In this document: positions 1-9,183 of the stretch, one piece after another | How the letters are laid out: each line of letters begins with the position of its first letter | How positions within the stretch are numbered: position 1 is the stretch's first letter | Translations under genes and position numbers: made by a program | The notes under the pieces: generated by a model | The model's database searches: none | What the model was told of the DNA's origin: nothing | Seen by the model: the letters and a program-made list of their open reading frames with translations, nothing else | From: JABJOR01 sp965603075 | GTDB taxonomy: Bacteria; Pseudomonadota; Alphaproteobacteria; Rhodospirillales; Casp-alpha2 | Length of the DNA stretch: 64,000 nt | Assembly: GCA_965603075.1 (NCBI GenBank) | Contig: CBFDBO010000001.1 | Location: forward strand, 303,463-367,462 | Direction: 5' to 3'

Positions 1-957
1 CAGTTCAGTAACATAATCGATCGCGGCACCTAGGCCTATTGCCTCGACAATAGCCGGGGTTCCTGCCTCAAATCGCAGCGGTGATTTCTGGTAGGTGGTT
101 TTCTCGAAGGTAACCGATTCAATCATATCCCCCCCACCCTGCCAAGGCGGCATGGTGTTCATGAGATCTTCACGGCCATAGAGAACACCGATCCCCGTTG
201 GACCATAAAGCTTGTGGGGGGCAAAGACATAGAAATCCGCACCAATATCTTGAACATCAACGGTGGAATGGGGGACAGCTTGACACCCATCAACCAACAC
301 AACCGCACCATGAGCATGGGCCTTACTAATCACATCCTTAATAGGAACAATCGTACCCAATGCATTGGATGTATGGGTCATGGCGACCATCTTGGTTTTT
401 GGTCCCAACAGTTGCTCATACGCCTCCATATCGAGGGTGCCTTGATCATCGATAGGGGCAATTTTAAGTTCTATACCAATTTGATCGCGGAGCAATTGCC
501 AGGGAACGATATTGGCGTGATGTTCCATATGCGAGATGACAACTTGATCCCCGGCCTTAAGAAACTGGCGACCATATGATTGAGCGACAAGATTGATCGC
601 CGCTGTGGCACTGCTGGTAAATATAATATCATTGGGGCTAGCTGCATTCAGAAACGTCGCAATTTTCTTACGGGCATTTTCGAATGCTTCTGTCGAGCGC
701 TGGCTCATCACATGCACCCCCCGGTGCACATTGGAATAATACGTTTCATACACCGTACTCATGGCATCGATGACTTGCCTTGGCTTTTGGGCGCTGGCGC
801 CGCTATCAAGATAAATCAGAGGGCGACCATGAGCGAGTTCGGTCAAAATAGGAAAATCAGCGCGCACGCGATCAACATCAAATGCTAAGGCAGAATTATC
901 ACCCGCAGTCGCATTGGCTCTCTCACCGATAGCCATAGGTGCCAAAATTGAATTCAT
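1..957 (-). CDS. sufS: Cysteine desulfurase SufS (group II), truncated by the left window edge
   Basis: PLP-dependent desulfurase that takes sulfur from L-cysteine for the SufBCD scaffold. I translated the minus strand from the ATG at 957; 319 residues are open to the edge with no stop. The fold-type I pattern is clear: SHMEHHAN near residue 142, a DGCQAVPH segment near 223 (PLP-ring Asp) and the PLP lysine in FAPHKLYGPTG (about K249). The catalytic Cys lies in the missing C-terminal part, off the window. The start overlaps the sufD stop as ATGA, typical of translational coupling. A second, group I desulfurase is encoded in the same operon, but this one has the SufS sequence type. It is the last gene of the operon visible here; more suf genes may follow to the left. 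Confidence 0.93.
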   Translation of the reverse strand, partial: MNSILAPMAIGERANATAGDNSALAFDVDRVRADFPILTELAHGRPLIYLDSGASAQKPRQVIDAMSTVYETYYSNVHRGVHVMSQRSTEAFENARKKIATFLNAASPNDIIFTSSATAAINLVAQSYGRQFLKAGDQVVISHMEHHANIVPWQLLRDQIGIELKIAPIDDQGTLDMEAYEQLLGPKTKMVAMTHTSNALGTIVPIKDVISKAHAHGAVVLVDGCQAVPHSTVDVQDIGADFYVFAPHKLYGPTGIGVLYGREDLMNTMPPWQGGGDMIESVTFEKTTYQKSPLRFEAGTPAIVEAIGLGAAIDYVTEL

Positions 958-2282
958 TCCCCCACCCTATCTTGTTTGTCATTGGAAGCATCCGGCATCC
1001 ACGCGAGAACTTTATCCATGATACCCTCACGAATAAGATCAACGGTAATCCGCTCGACCGCATCGGCAAGGAAAGATTGAATGAGTAAATTCCGGGCACG
1101 GGCATCGGGAATACCACGCGAGCGCATGTAGAATAAAGCTTGCTCATCTACATGACCGGAAGCGGCACCGTGAGAACATTTCACATCATCGGCGTAAATT
1201 TCCAACTCTGGCTTGGTATCGATTTCGGCATTGTCGCTGAGCAACATGGTCTTGTTACTCATCTGACCATCGGTGTGTTGTGCGTCACGATGGACGACGA
1301 TTTTGCCTTGAAAGACCGCCCGTGAGTGATCATCCAAAACACCTTTGAACATGACATCACTGGATGTATTAGGGACGGTATGATCGACCTGTAATGTGTT
1401 ATCGCAATGACCATTGCCTCGCATTAAATACGCCCCATCCAATTTACAATCCGAACCTTGTTGCGATAGTGAGACATAGCTCTCGTAACGTGAAATTCGG
1501 GCACCTAGGGATAAATTAAAACTTGAGTAGCGGGCATCTTTTGCAACATTCACATAGTTTGCCGACACGTTAGTGGCCGAAGCATTATCTTCTTGGATAT
1601 TATAAACCCGCAGCTTTGATGTGGCATGAAGCTGAACTTCATTGACGCTATTAACAAAGTATGGAGTATTTCCAATACCCACATGATGAATGACGATATC
1701 AGCTTGCGCACCGTCATCAAGAATAATCAGATTGCGCGGGGAACAAGCCAGTTGATCATCAGAAGTGCCGCCGATAAAAATGACTTCAACAGGGCTATCA
1801 ATAACAACATTCTGCGAGACATGAAGTACAAAGCCACTGTTCATTGCAGCATTGTTGAGCGATAACATGGCGCGGCTTTCTAGGGAAGCAATCTTGCAGA
1901 TATGACGCTCTAGAAATTCCGGATCGCGCGTGACAATATGGCTTATGGGTTCAAGCGTCACGCCATAAGGCAGGCTATCAGGTGTAGATAGATCGGTGCG
2001 ATGTTGTCCATTTACAAAAACCAGACGCGCACCGGGGCTGCCTTCCTTAAAAATGCTAGGCAACACGTCGATGGATGACTTGCCATCTAGTTCGACCGTG
2101 GGCCGTAAAAGTGTGTCGCTCAATGAAGATAAATTGGTGTACTTCCAATCTTCAATTTTGGGGGTCGGCAATCCAAGTTCGGTGAATTGTGTTTCGCCGA
2201 CACGACGTAGGTCCTGCAACCAGTTCAAGTTCTGGCCAAGATCGATAGTATTTGAAGATTGAAGGATGTTCGAAAGCGTCAT
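954..2282 (-). CDS. sufD: Fe-S cluster assembly scaffold subunit SufD
   Basis: Subunit of the cytosolic SufBC2D scaffold that builds Fe-S clusters. The protein is 442 residues with the SufB/SufD beta-helix core in the second half. The conserved CSHGAASG motif near residue 369 carries the His that in E. coli SufD acts at the SufB-SufD interface. It is followed by a helical tail with the RSRGIP motif shared with SufB. The start at 2282 lies 9 bases after the sufC stop and has an AAGGA ribosome site formed across that stop. The 3' end overlaps sufS by 4 bases. Family assignment is firm; exact residue roles are taken from E. coli. Confidence 0.95.
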   Translation of the reverse strand: MTLSNILQSSNTIDLGQNLNWLQDLRRVGETQFTELGLPTPKIEDWKYTNLSSLSDTLLRPTVELDGKSSIDVLPSIFKEGSPGARLVFVNGQHRTDLSTPDSLPYGVTLEPISHIVTRDPEFLERHICKIASLESRAMLSLNNAAMNSGFVLHVSQNVVIDSPVEVIFIGGTSDDQLACSPRNLIILDDGAQADIVIHHVGIGNTPYFVNSVNEVQLHATSKLRVYNIQEDNASATNVSANYVNVAKDARYSSFNLSLGARISRYESYVSLSQQGSDCKLDGAYLMRGNGHCDNTLQVDHTVPNTSSDVMFKGVLDDHSRAVFQGKIVVHRDAQHTDGQMSNKTMLLSDNAEIDTKPELEIYADDVKCSHGAASGHVDEQALFYMRSRGIPDARARNLLIQSFLADAVERITVDLIREGIMDKVLAWMPDASNDKQDRVGE

Positions 2283-2291
2283 TATATTTCC

Positions 2292-3044
2292 TTAAGCCGC
2301 CGCATCATTGGTAAATTCTGCGTAACCATTTTTCTCAAGTTCATGGGCAAGCTCTTTACCACCTGAGCGTTGAATTTGACCATCAGCCAGTACGTGCACA
2401 TAGTCCGGTACAATGTAATCCAGCAGACGTTGGTAATGGGTAATCACCAGCATCGTATTCTCTGGCCCCCGGAGACGATTAACACCTTCGGAAACAATCT
2501 TCAGCGCATCAATATCCAAACCACTATCGGTTTCATCAAGCACGCACAAAGCAGGTTCCAGAACGGACATTTGGAGAATTTCATTTCGTTTTTTCTCACC
2601 ACCTGAGAAACCGACATTGACGGCACGCTTGAGCAGGTCATCAGAAACGCCCAGCTCTTTTACTTTTTCGCGCAGGACACGAATAAACTGCATAGCGTCC
2701 AATTCGTCTTCACCTCTGTAACGGCGAATGGCATTGGCGGCTTCGCGCAAGAATGTTGTGTTGGCGACACCGGGAATTTCAACCGGGTATTGAAAGGCCA
2801 AAAAGACACCTTCACAAGCTCTGGTTTCCGGGTCCATTTCGAGGATGCTTTTTCCCTTAAATAGAATGTCCCCTGCTGTCACATCATAACCTTCACGACC
2901 CGCAATCACATAGGAGAGCGTGCTCTTGCCGGAACCATTTGGTCCCATGATAGCGTGCACTTCGCCAGCACCCAATTTTAGGTCTAGACCTTTGAGAATT
3001 TCTTTTCCGTCTACGCTAGCGTGCAAACCTTTAATTTCTAACAT
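2292..3044 (-). CDS. sufC: Fe-S cluster assembly ATPase SufC
   Basis: ABC-type ATPase that drives conformational change of the SufBCD scaffold; cytosolic, not a transporter. The 250 residues match the family length. Walker A is GPNGSGKST (residues 34-42), the signature is FSGGEKKR, Walker B/D-loop is the SufC-specific LDETDSGLDID, and the switch is ITHYQR. It sits between sufB (26-base gap) and sufD (9-base gap), the canonical B-C-D order, so it is co-transcribed with them. Confidence 0.97.
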   Translation of the reverse strand: MLEIKGLHASVDGKEILKGLDLKLGAGEVHAIMGPNGSGKSTLSYVIAGREGYDVTAGDILFKGKSILEMDPETRACEGVFLAFQYPVEIPGVANTTFLREAANAIRRYRGEDELDAMQFIRVLREKVKELGVSDDLLKRAVNVGFSGGEKKRNEILQMSVLEPALCVLDETDSGLDIDALKIVSEGVNRLRGPENTMLVITHYQRLLDYIVPDYVHVLADGQIQRSGGKELAHELEKNGYAEFTNDAAA

Positions 3045-3070
3045 CTATATTTTGTCCTTATTTAATAAAG

Positions 3071-4528
3071 TCAGCCAACGCTGCCTTCGAGAGATATAGC
3101 AACCAACTTTTGTGCTTCAACTGCAAATTCCATGGGTAATTGTTGTAATACGTCACGACAGAACCCGTTCACGATCAATGCGACGGCTGTTTCTTCGGGA
3201 ATACCGCGCTGGCGTAAATAAAACAATTGTTCTTCACTGATTTTGGAAGTGGTGGCTTCGTGCTCCACCATGGCGGTTTTATTTTTGCTTTCAATATAGG
3301 GAATGGTGTGCGCCCCGCAAACATCCCCGATCAGAAGTGAATCGCACTGGGTGTAATTACGCGCGCCACTTGCTTTACCCGCCATTCGTACCAATCCTCT
3401 ATAGGTTTGATCAGAACGTCCCGCCGCAATCCCTTTTGAGATTATGCGTGAGCTGGTGTTTTTACCGATGTGAATCATCTTGGTGCCCGTGTCGGCTTGT
3501 TGGAAATTATTGGTGATGGCGATTGAATAAAATTCACCCACAGAATTCTCGCCCAACAAAACGCAACTTGGATATTTCCATGTGATAGCAGAACCGGTTT
3601 CAACTTGTGTCCAAGAGACTTTGGAATTTTTGCCGCGACAAGCTGCTCGTTTGGTCACAAAATTATAGATCCCGCCCTTGCCCTCTTTATCGCCGGGGTA
3701 CCAGTTTTGAACGGTGGAATATTTGATCTCCGCATTATCATGGGCAACCAGTTCGACCACCGCTGCATGCAATTGATTTTCGTCACGTTGGGGAGCGGTG
3801 CATCCTTCGAGGTAGCTTACGTAACTGTCATCATCGGCAATAATCAACGTACGCTCAAATTGCCCCGTATTGGCTTCATTGATACGGAAGTACGTAGATA
3901 GCTCCATGGGGCAACGAACGCCCTTTGGAATGTATACAAATGAGCCATCGGTAAAGACCGCCGAATTAAGCGTGGCAAATTTATTATCTGAGTAAGGCAC
4001 CACAGATCCCAGATACTTTTTTACCAATTCTGGATGTTCAATAATTGCTTCAGAAATCGGACAGAAGATCACACCAGCTTCATACAATTTAGCTTTGAAC
4101 GTGGTGGCCACAGAAACACTATCGAATACGGCGTCGACCGCCACGCCCGCCAGCATTTCCTGTTCTTTAATGGGAATGCCAAGTTTCTCATAGACTTCCA
4201 AAAGATCAGGATCGACTTCATCCAAGCTCTTCGGTCCGTCTTTAAGACTCTTTGGCGCTGCATAATAATAAGCGTCCTGATAATCAATTTCATTAATTTC
4301 AGGTTTCTGCCAATCCGGTTCCGGCATGGTGAGCCAATACCGGTAAGCCTTCAAACGCCATTCAAGCATCCATTCAGGTTCATTCTTTTTGGCTGAAATA
4401 AAGCGAACGGTATCCTCGCTTAACCCCTTAGGGGCAAGGTCTGACTCGATGTCAGAAACAAAACCATACTTGTAGGCTTCATCCCCAAGATCGTTTACTT
4501 GCTCTATTGTACCAGCATCTGCTGCCAT
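3071..4528 (-). CDS. sufB: Fe-S cluster assembly scaffold SufB
   Basis: Core scaffold of the SUF system, on which the nascent Fe-S cluster forms. It is 485 residues from the ATG at 4528. A GTG five codons upstream (4543) would add MKEKN, but the ATG has the better-spaced purine-rich site. The family hallmarks are present: YVSYLEGCTAP, the CRGKNSKVSWTQVETGSA stretch, and the C-terminal MVEHEATTSKI plus LRQRGI motifs. It follows the iscS-like gene by about 50 bases and begins the sufBCDS block. The assignment is secure; only the start is open. Confidence 0.96.
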   Translation of the reverse strand: MAADAGTIEQVNDLGDEAYKYGFVSDIESDLAPKGLSEDTVRFISAKKNEPEWMLEWRLKAYRYWLTMPEPDWQKPEINEIDYQDAYYYAAPKSLKDGPKSLDEVDPDLLEVYEKLGIPIKEQEMLAGVAVDAVFDSVSVATTFKAKLYEAGVIFCPISEAIIEHPELVKKYLGSVVPYSDNKFATLNSAVFTDGSFVYIPKGVRCPMELSTYFRINEANTGQFERTLIIADDDSYVSYLEGCTAPQRDENQLHAAVVELVAHDNAEIKYSTVQNWYPGDKEGKGGIYNFVTKRAACRGKNSKVSWTQVETGSAITWKYPSCVLLGENSVGEFYSIAITNNFQQADTGTKMIHIGKNTSSRIISKGIAAGRSDQTYRGLVRMAGKASGARNYTQCDSLLIGDVCGAHTIPYIESKNKTAMVEHEATTSKISEEQLFYLRQRGIPEETAVALIVNGFCRDVLQQLPMEFAVEAQKLVAISLEGSVG

Positions 4529-4581
4529 GTTTTTTTCTTTCACAAAAGTTGTGTTATTTAATTTGTTGTTTAACCCGTAAT

Positions 4582-5712
4582 TTAACTAGCGCGCTTCATG
4601 GTGCGTTTTAAGGTGCGTTCATGAAGATCGCTCCAAGCATTTATAAACTCTGTCACATCTTGTTGTGTCGTGGACCATCCAAGGCTTACCCGAACAACCG
4701 AACGTGCCTGTTGCTCATTAAAACCCATGGCGGTCAAAACTGGGTTCACACCGACTTTGCCAGAAGAGCAAGCCGATCCAGCACTGATGCATATACCTGC
4801 GAGATCCATTGCCATCACCTGCGTTTCGCTATCTAGGGTTGGTGATACGAGGCACGCCGTATTGGGCAAACGCTCAATACCTTGACCAATAATTCGAGTA
4901 TCGGGAACGCGGCTTAATACGGCGCTCTCTAATTCATCACGCCAAATCTTTAACTGAGCGACTTCTGCGAGGGCGTCACTATGAACAGCTTGCGCCGCTG
5001 CGCCAAATCCCGCAATACCAATTAAGTTTTCTGTTCCTGAACGAACCTTTTTCTCCTGACCACCGCCGAGAAAAGTAGGTGAAAGGCTCACACCACCGAC
5101 ATTAATTAAAACACCCGTACCCGCCGGGCCGCCGATTTTATGGGATGATATCGTCACCAAATGAGCGCCAAGCTCATTTACATCAAATGAAATTTTTCCA
5201 ACGGCTTGTACAGCATCACAATGAACAATAGCACCCTGCGCCCGTGCGATTTCAACGACTCTTTCGATGGGTTGTATCACACCCGTTTCATTATTGGCAT
5301 ACATCACTGAAACCAAAGTCTGAACATCACTCGAAGATAAAATATCTTCTAATGCATCCAAATCGATAACGCCTTCGGATGTAACAGGCACAACAATTTT
5401 TTCTGGCGCATTTGCATCATTGATGGAAGGGTGTTCAACGGCTGAGATCAAAACCCGATCACAATTTGAACCTGAAATGACCAGATTATTCGCTTCCGTA
5501 CCACCGCTTGTAAACGTCACTTGGTCGGGTTTTGCACCACACATTTTTGCAATAGAAGCACGCGCTTGTTCAATGACTTTTCGGGCCGCGCGACCGCCGG
5601 CATGAACTGATGAGCCGTTACCCGTGATCTCCATTGCGCGCTCAATAGCGGCCACCGCTTCGGGGCGAAGCGGTGATGTTGCATTGTGATCAAGGTACAC
5701 ACTATTGTTCAT
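4582..5712 (-). CDS. iscS: Cysteine desulfurase, group I (IscS/NifS type)
   Basis: PLP enzyme converting L-cysteine to alanine and an enzyme-bound persulfide for Fe-S assembly. In 376 residues I see SGGTEANN (69-76), His94 in VEHPS, the PLP lysine K192 in SSHKIGGPAG and the catalytic Cys315 in GSACSSGK, the group I loop. It lies between an IscR-type regulator and sufB, so this operon encodes two desulfurases (this one and SufS at the left edge). That arrangement is common in alphaproteobacteria. Whether it feeds SufB or tRNA thiolation cannot be told from sequence; the symbol iscS is by type only. Confidence 0.9.
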   Translation of the reverse strand: MNNSVYLDHNATSPLRPEAVAAIERAMEITGNGSSVHAGGRAARKVIEQARASIAKMCGAKPDQVTFTSGGTEANNLVISGSNCDRVLISAVEHPSINDANAPEKIVVPVTSEGVIDLDALEDILSSSDVQTLVSVMYANNETGVIQPIERVVEIARAQGAIVHCDAVQAVGKISFDVNELGAHLVTISSHKIGGPAGTGVLINVGGVSLSPTFLGGGQEKKVRSGTENLIGIAGFGAAAQAVHSDALAEVAQLKIWRDELESAVLSRVPDTRIIGQGIERLPNTACLVSPTLDSETQVMAMDLAGICISAGSACSSGKVGVNPVLTAMGFNEQQARSVVRVSLGWSTTQQDVTEFINAWSDLHERTLKRTMKRAS

Positions 5713-5746
5713 CGTAAGAATTGCTCTTGTTCTATCTTATTTAATT

Positions 5747-6259
5747 CTATGAAGCAGCGACATTTATGCCGCAATCTCTTTCAATATCAGGGAACCGCGT
5801 CAAGGCAGTTGGGTTTTCTTGCTGAAAAAGAATACCACTAATTCCCAGCACCCGTTTATCAATAACATCTTCCAAAGAAACCGAATTGAGGAATAGATAG
5901 ATATGGTTGGATAACTCTTCCCACAAGTCATGGGTGATACATCGGCTGCCATCGACCTGACAACCGGTTGATGAATTTGATTTACAGCGTGTGGCTTTAA
6001 TGGGTTCGTCTACGGCCAAAACAACATCTGAGATTCTGATCTCATTAAGGGGACGCGCTACTTTATAACCACCACCGGGTCCGCGCACACTGGACACCAG
6101 TCCGCTACGGCGTAATTTACCGAATAATTGCTCTAAATAAGACAGAGAGATCAATTGTCGGCTGGCCACATCGGACAATGATATAGGATCACCATTAGAA
6201 TTTGTAGCAAGGTCAACCATCGCCATCACAGCATAACGCCCTTTAGTACTAAGCTTCAT
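5747..6259 (-). CDS. iscR: Rrf2-family Fe-S-sensing regulator IscR
   Basis: Winged-helix repressor that senses Fe-S cluster status and controls Fe-S assembly genes. It has 170 residues. The N-terminus MKLSTKGRYAVMAM is typical IscR, the recognition helix region is near SYLEQLFGKLRRSGLV (40-56), and the wing is GPGGGY. The cluster ligands are Cys92, Cys100, Cys107 and His110; E. coli uses C92, C98, C104 and H107, so the loop is three residues longer here. It is second in the operon after cysE, and a type 1 IscR-like site overlaps the operon promoter (7180-7204), consistent with autoregulation. Confidence 0.94.
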   Translation of the reverse strand: MKLSTKGRYAVMAMVDLATNSNGDPISLSDVASRQLISLSYLEQLFGKLRRSGLVSSVRGPGGGYKVARPLNEIRISDVVLAVDEPIKATRCKSNSSTGCQVDGSRCITHDLWEELSNHIYLFLNSVSLEDVIDKRVLGISGILFQQENPTALTRFPDIERDCGINVAAS

Positions 6260-6281
6260 CGCTTTTCTCCTGAATTAATCA

Positions 6282-7043
6282 TTAGCTGACTTTTCTCTTC
6301 GGTGAATTAGATTTTGGCTTTTTAGGTGCTGACACCTTTGTTTCTTTTGGTGTATTTTTATCTTTTACACCTAATTGCTGTTCCAAATCTTGAACCCGAT
6401 CAACCATCGCCCGCATTTCAAGGCGCATAGCATCTAGGGTTTGAACGACGGGATCAGGACCATCAGCTAACGTTCCGTAAGCCACAAATTCTTTGGATTT
6501 AGACTTACCTTTCGGCATGACAATTTTTGCGGGCACGCCAACGGCTGTCATTCCAGCGGGTACGGCTTTTGTAACAACCGCATTCGCGCCAACCTTGGCC
6601 CCTTCGCCAATCATAATAGGTCCCAGCACGGCGGCGCCGGAGCCAATAACCGCGCCGTTTTCTAATGTTGGGTGACGTTTTTGTCCCACTTGAGAATCTG
6701 AATTAATCGATGGTGCAATACCGCCCAACGTTACATCATGATATAATGTGACATCATCGCCTATAATGGATGTTTCCCCCACAACCAGTCCTGTGCCATG
6801 ATCAATAACAAGACGCTTGCCAATTGTCGCCCCCGGATGAATTTCGACACCCGTTAAAATTTTAGCGATATGGGATATAAACCGGGCCAGAACGCGAAAA
6901 TCATTTTCCCAAACCCAGTGAGAGAATCGATAGATAACAATCGCGTGGTAGCCAGGATAGCATAAGACAATCTCCATGGCAGAATGTGCCGATGGATCTC
7001 TATCCATAAAAGCTTTTACATCTTCTTTTAATTTCTTGAACAT
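6282..7043 (-). CDS. cysE: Serine O-acetyltransferase
   Basis: Acetylates L-serine with acetyl-CoA, the committed step to cysteine, the sulfur donor used by the desulfurases downstream. The 253 residues are a short (NifP/Bacillus-like) form with left-handed beta-helix hexapeptide repeats from about residue 65. The probable catalytic pair is Glu67 (EIHPGA) and His82 (DHGTG), matching Asp143/His158 of E. coli in spacing. After about residue 200 comes a coiled-coil segment and a Lys/Pro-rich tail that is not part of the catalytic fold. It is the first gene of the operon, 22 bases before iscR, which couples cysteine supply to Fe-S demand. Confidence 0.95.
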   Translation of the reverse strand: MFKKLKEDVKAFMDRDPSAHSAMEIVLCYPGYHAIVIYRFSHWVWENDFRVLARFISHIAKILTGVEIHPGATIGKRLVIDHGTGLVVGETSIIGDDVTLYHDVTLGGIAPSINSDSQVGQKRHPTLENGAVIGSGAAVLGPIMIGEGAKVGANAVVTKAVPAGMTAVGVPAKIVMPKGKSKSKEFVAYGTLADGPDPVVQTLDAMRLEMRAMVDRVQDLEQQLGVKDKNTPKETKVSAPKKPKSNSPKRKVS

Positions 7044-7171
7044 AAGGAAAACTTGACTATTTTGCAGGTTAAATTAAAAACAGCACAGGAATCAGAACCG
7101 GAACCAGACAAGAACGAGGTTCTAGGACTTGCGCCATTGCTAATACGATATTATTTACTCTCTAGACAGGG

Positions 7172-7200
7172 ACTTTAATAAACCCGATCAAATCAGTCAA
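7172..7200 (-). promoter_or_regulatory. Probable sigma-70 promoter of the cysE-iscR-iscS-suf operon
   Basis: Reading the minus strand, TTGACT (7200-7195) and TAAAGT (7177-7172) are separated by exactly 17 bases, giving a leader of about 120 bases before the cysE ATG. It is the best -35/-10 pair I found in the divergent gap 7044-7326. It is overlapped by the IscR-like site. Inferred from sequence only. Confidence 0.5.
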
Positions 7201-7204
7201 GTAT
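7180..7204. promoter_or_regulatory. Candidate IscR type 1 binding site
   Basis: A 25-base imperfect palindrome that agrees with the E. coli type 1 IscR consensus (as I recall it) at 22 of 25 positions. The right half, CAGTCAAGTAT, is a perfect match and the left half begins AAACCCGAT. It covers the -35 and spacer of the probable operon promoter, where a repressor would block polymerase. The operon itself encodes IscR. Confidence 0.6.
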
Positions 7205-7326
7205 TACCGTAAAACTTAATAAAATTATACGATAATAACCCTATTTTTTAGTATATTACTTAATTTACACCTCTATCCCGCGCCCGCATACCAGACACTT
7301 AAAGCCACAAAACAGACAGGATTATT

Positions 7327-7974
7327 ATGCCAGAAGTTATTTTTAACGGCCCCGATGGTCGTATTGAAGGAAGATATCACCATTCAAAACAAAGTAATGC
7401 ACCCTTAGCGCTAATCCTGCACCCCCATCCTCAACATGGCGGAACAATGAATAACAAAGTGGTGTTTTCCATGTATCAAAACTTTGTTTCCCGAGGGTTC
7501 TCAACTTTACGGTTTAATTTCCGTGGCGTGGGTCGTTCACAAGGTGAATTTGATAATGGCCAAGGTGAATTAAGTGATGCGGCAGCGGCTCTTGATTGGA
7601 TGCAGGGTCACAACCCCAATTCACAATCGTGCTGGACGGCCGGATTTTCTTTTGGTGCGTGGATTTCCATGCAGTTAATGATGCGTCGACCTGAAATCAC
7701 CGGGTTTATTTCTGTTGCGCCACCTGCAAGCACCAATGACTTTACATTCTTGGCCCCGTGTCCGGCCTCTGGATTGATCGTGCATGGCTCCGATGATGAA
7801 GTTATCCCAGTTGGGTCCGTGGACAAATTAACCCAAAAGCTTTCCAGCCAAAAAAATATTGAAATCGATTACCGCGTGGTCAAAGGATGCAATCACTTCT
7901 TCAATAACCACCAAGATGAGCTTGCTGCTCATATTAGTGATTATTTGGAAAAATCCTTAAACGTTGCCGCGTAA
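7327..7974 (+). CDS. Alpha/beta hydrolase (COG2945-type), substrate unknown
   Basis: Predicted cytosolic serine hydrolase of 215 residues. Visible are HPHPQHGGTM (oxyanion-side loop, about 32-41), FNFRGVGRSQG (64-74), the nucleophile elbow GFSFGAW (Ser near 107), an acid in GSDDEVIP and the catalytic His in GCNHFF near 183. The triad is therefore complete. There is no signal peptide. The gene stands alone, divergent from cysE across 283 bases and convergent with anmK. Relatives are widespread and mostly uncharacterised, so no substrate is proposed. Confidence 0.85.
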   Translation: MPEVIFNGPDGRIEGRYHHSKQSNAPLALILHPHPQHGGTMNNKVVFSMYQNFVSRGFSTLRFNFRGVGRSQGEFDNGQGELSDAAAALDWMQGHNPNSQSCWTAGFSFGAWISMQLMMRRPEITGFISVAPPASTNDFTFLAPCPASGLIVHGSDDEVIPVGSVDKLTQKLSSQKNIEIDYRVVKGCNHFFNNHQDELAAHISDYLEKSLNVAA

Positions 7975-7994
7975 TTGGCTATTTAATATCCATC

Positions 7995-9137
7995 TTAATA
8001 TTCTGGCTTAAAAATAACGCCTCCACTTACGGGACCATCAACACCCGTTGTTGATGGTAAGCTTGTGGGCAAACCGTACAGCACCCGTATTGCAAGGAAA
8101 CCAAAGGCTTGCGCCTCTAATACATCCCCTTGCCAACCAACACTTTCAACGGGTTCAACGGGAACGTTGGTCGCCTCCTGCAACATTTTCATAATGGCTT
8201 GATTATGTCGACCACCACCACAGATCAACCACCGGGTCGGCATAAAGGATGTGTTTTTGCACCCTTCAAGGATCGCCTTTACGCTAAAAGCCGCCAAGGT
8301 TGCAGCGCCATCTTCAACCGATAGACCCGCCACGGGTGATGGATCGAACGAATTTCGGTCTAAGGATTTGGGGGCGGGAATACTAAAATAAGGATGATCC
8401 ATCAATTGACGTAAAGCGCTTGGATTTACCGTGCCTGAAAGAGCGATTTCGCCGTTATCATCAAAATTCTTGTTTAATTTTCTGCGCACCCAATCATCGA
8501 TTAAGGCATTGCCCGGCCCTGTATCGAAAGCCAATATATTATCGCCCTCCCCCAGCAATGTAATGTTGGCAACGCCTCCGATATTGATAACAGCCAATGG
8601 TTTTTCAAGATCAACACTCAGGGCTTGATGGAAAACAGGTACCAACGGTGCCCCTTGTCCACCCGCTGCAACATCGGCAGAACGAAAATCAGCAACCACA
8701 TCGATCCCGGTTTGATTACTCAAGGACTGTCCATCGCCTATTTGAATGGTGATACCATTTTCCGGATCGTGGTGAACTGTATGTCCGTGGAAGCCGATTA
8801 AATCGATATCCTGTGGCGAAATAGCGTTCTCACCCAGCAATTGATCAACGGCGTCCCCCTGCAAAGCCGTCAACTCGCCAACGATATGTTCAAAATTGGG
8901 TTTGCGTTCTGGGTTGGCCCCTAACAACGATCTCAGGTTTTCAACAAAGCCCATTTCATAGGGTACAAACGTTGAAGGGCCGAAATTTTTTATGTGTGCA
9001 CCATCGGTTTCAATGATTGCGGCGTCCACACCATCCATTGATGTACCGCTCATTAATCCAATGGCGCGCAGCGTCTTATTATTTCCCAAGATACGACCTT
9101 TCGTTTCAGATAGAATTGCATTATAGCTCTTGATCAT
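7995..9137 (-). CDS. anmK: Anhydro-N-acetylmuramic acid kinase
   Basis: Phosphorylates and hydrolyses 1,6-anhydro-MurNAc released during peptidoglycan turnover, giving MurNAc-6-phosphate for recycling; cytosolic. In 380 residues the ASKHA-fold marks are plain: GLMSGTSMDGVDAA (28-41, phosphate-binding), NIGGVANIT, the DTGPGNALID motif (catalytic/anhMurNAc-binding region) and CGGGRHN near the C-terminus. It is divergent from tyrS, with start codons 46 bases apart. No neighbouring murQ is seen. Confidence 0.95.
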   Translation of the reverse strand: MIKSYNAILSETKGRILGNNKTLRAIGLMSGTSMDGVDAAIIETDGAHIKNFGPSTFVPYEMGFVENLRSLLGANPERKPNFEHIVGELTALQGDAVDQLLGENAISPQDIDLIGFHGHTVHHDPENGITIQIGDGQSLSNQTGIDVVADFRSADVAAGGQGAPLVPVFHQALSVDLEKPLAVINIGGVANITLLGEGDNILAFDTGPGNALIDDWVRRKLNKNFDDNGEIALSGTVNPSALRQLMDHPYFSIPAPKSLDRNSFDPSPVAGLSVEDGAATLAAFSVKAILEGCKNTSFMPTRWLICGGGRHNQAIMKMLQEATNVPVEPVESVGWQGDVLEAQAFGFLAIRVLYGLPTSLPSTTGVDGPVSGGVIFKPEY

Positions 9138-9183
9138 CTAATCCCATAATCATTAGCGATATCTCAACAAACACTGAATTGTC

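Noticed and set aside
1..888. Plus-strand open frames at the left edge
   Set aside because: The minus strand there translates continuously to SufS, so the plus frames are shadows.
4034..4396. Open frames antisense to sufB, and similar frames antisense to most large genes
   Set aside because: They lie wholly inside well-supported genes, have no ribosome sites and give no recognisable domains.
7045..7075. Second IscR-like half-site (CTTGACTATTTTG) close to the cysE start
   Set aside because: Only one half resembles the consensus; the other arm does not match.
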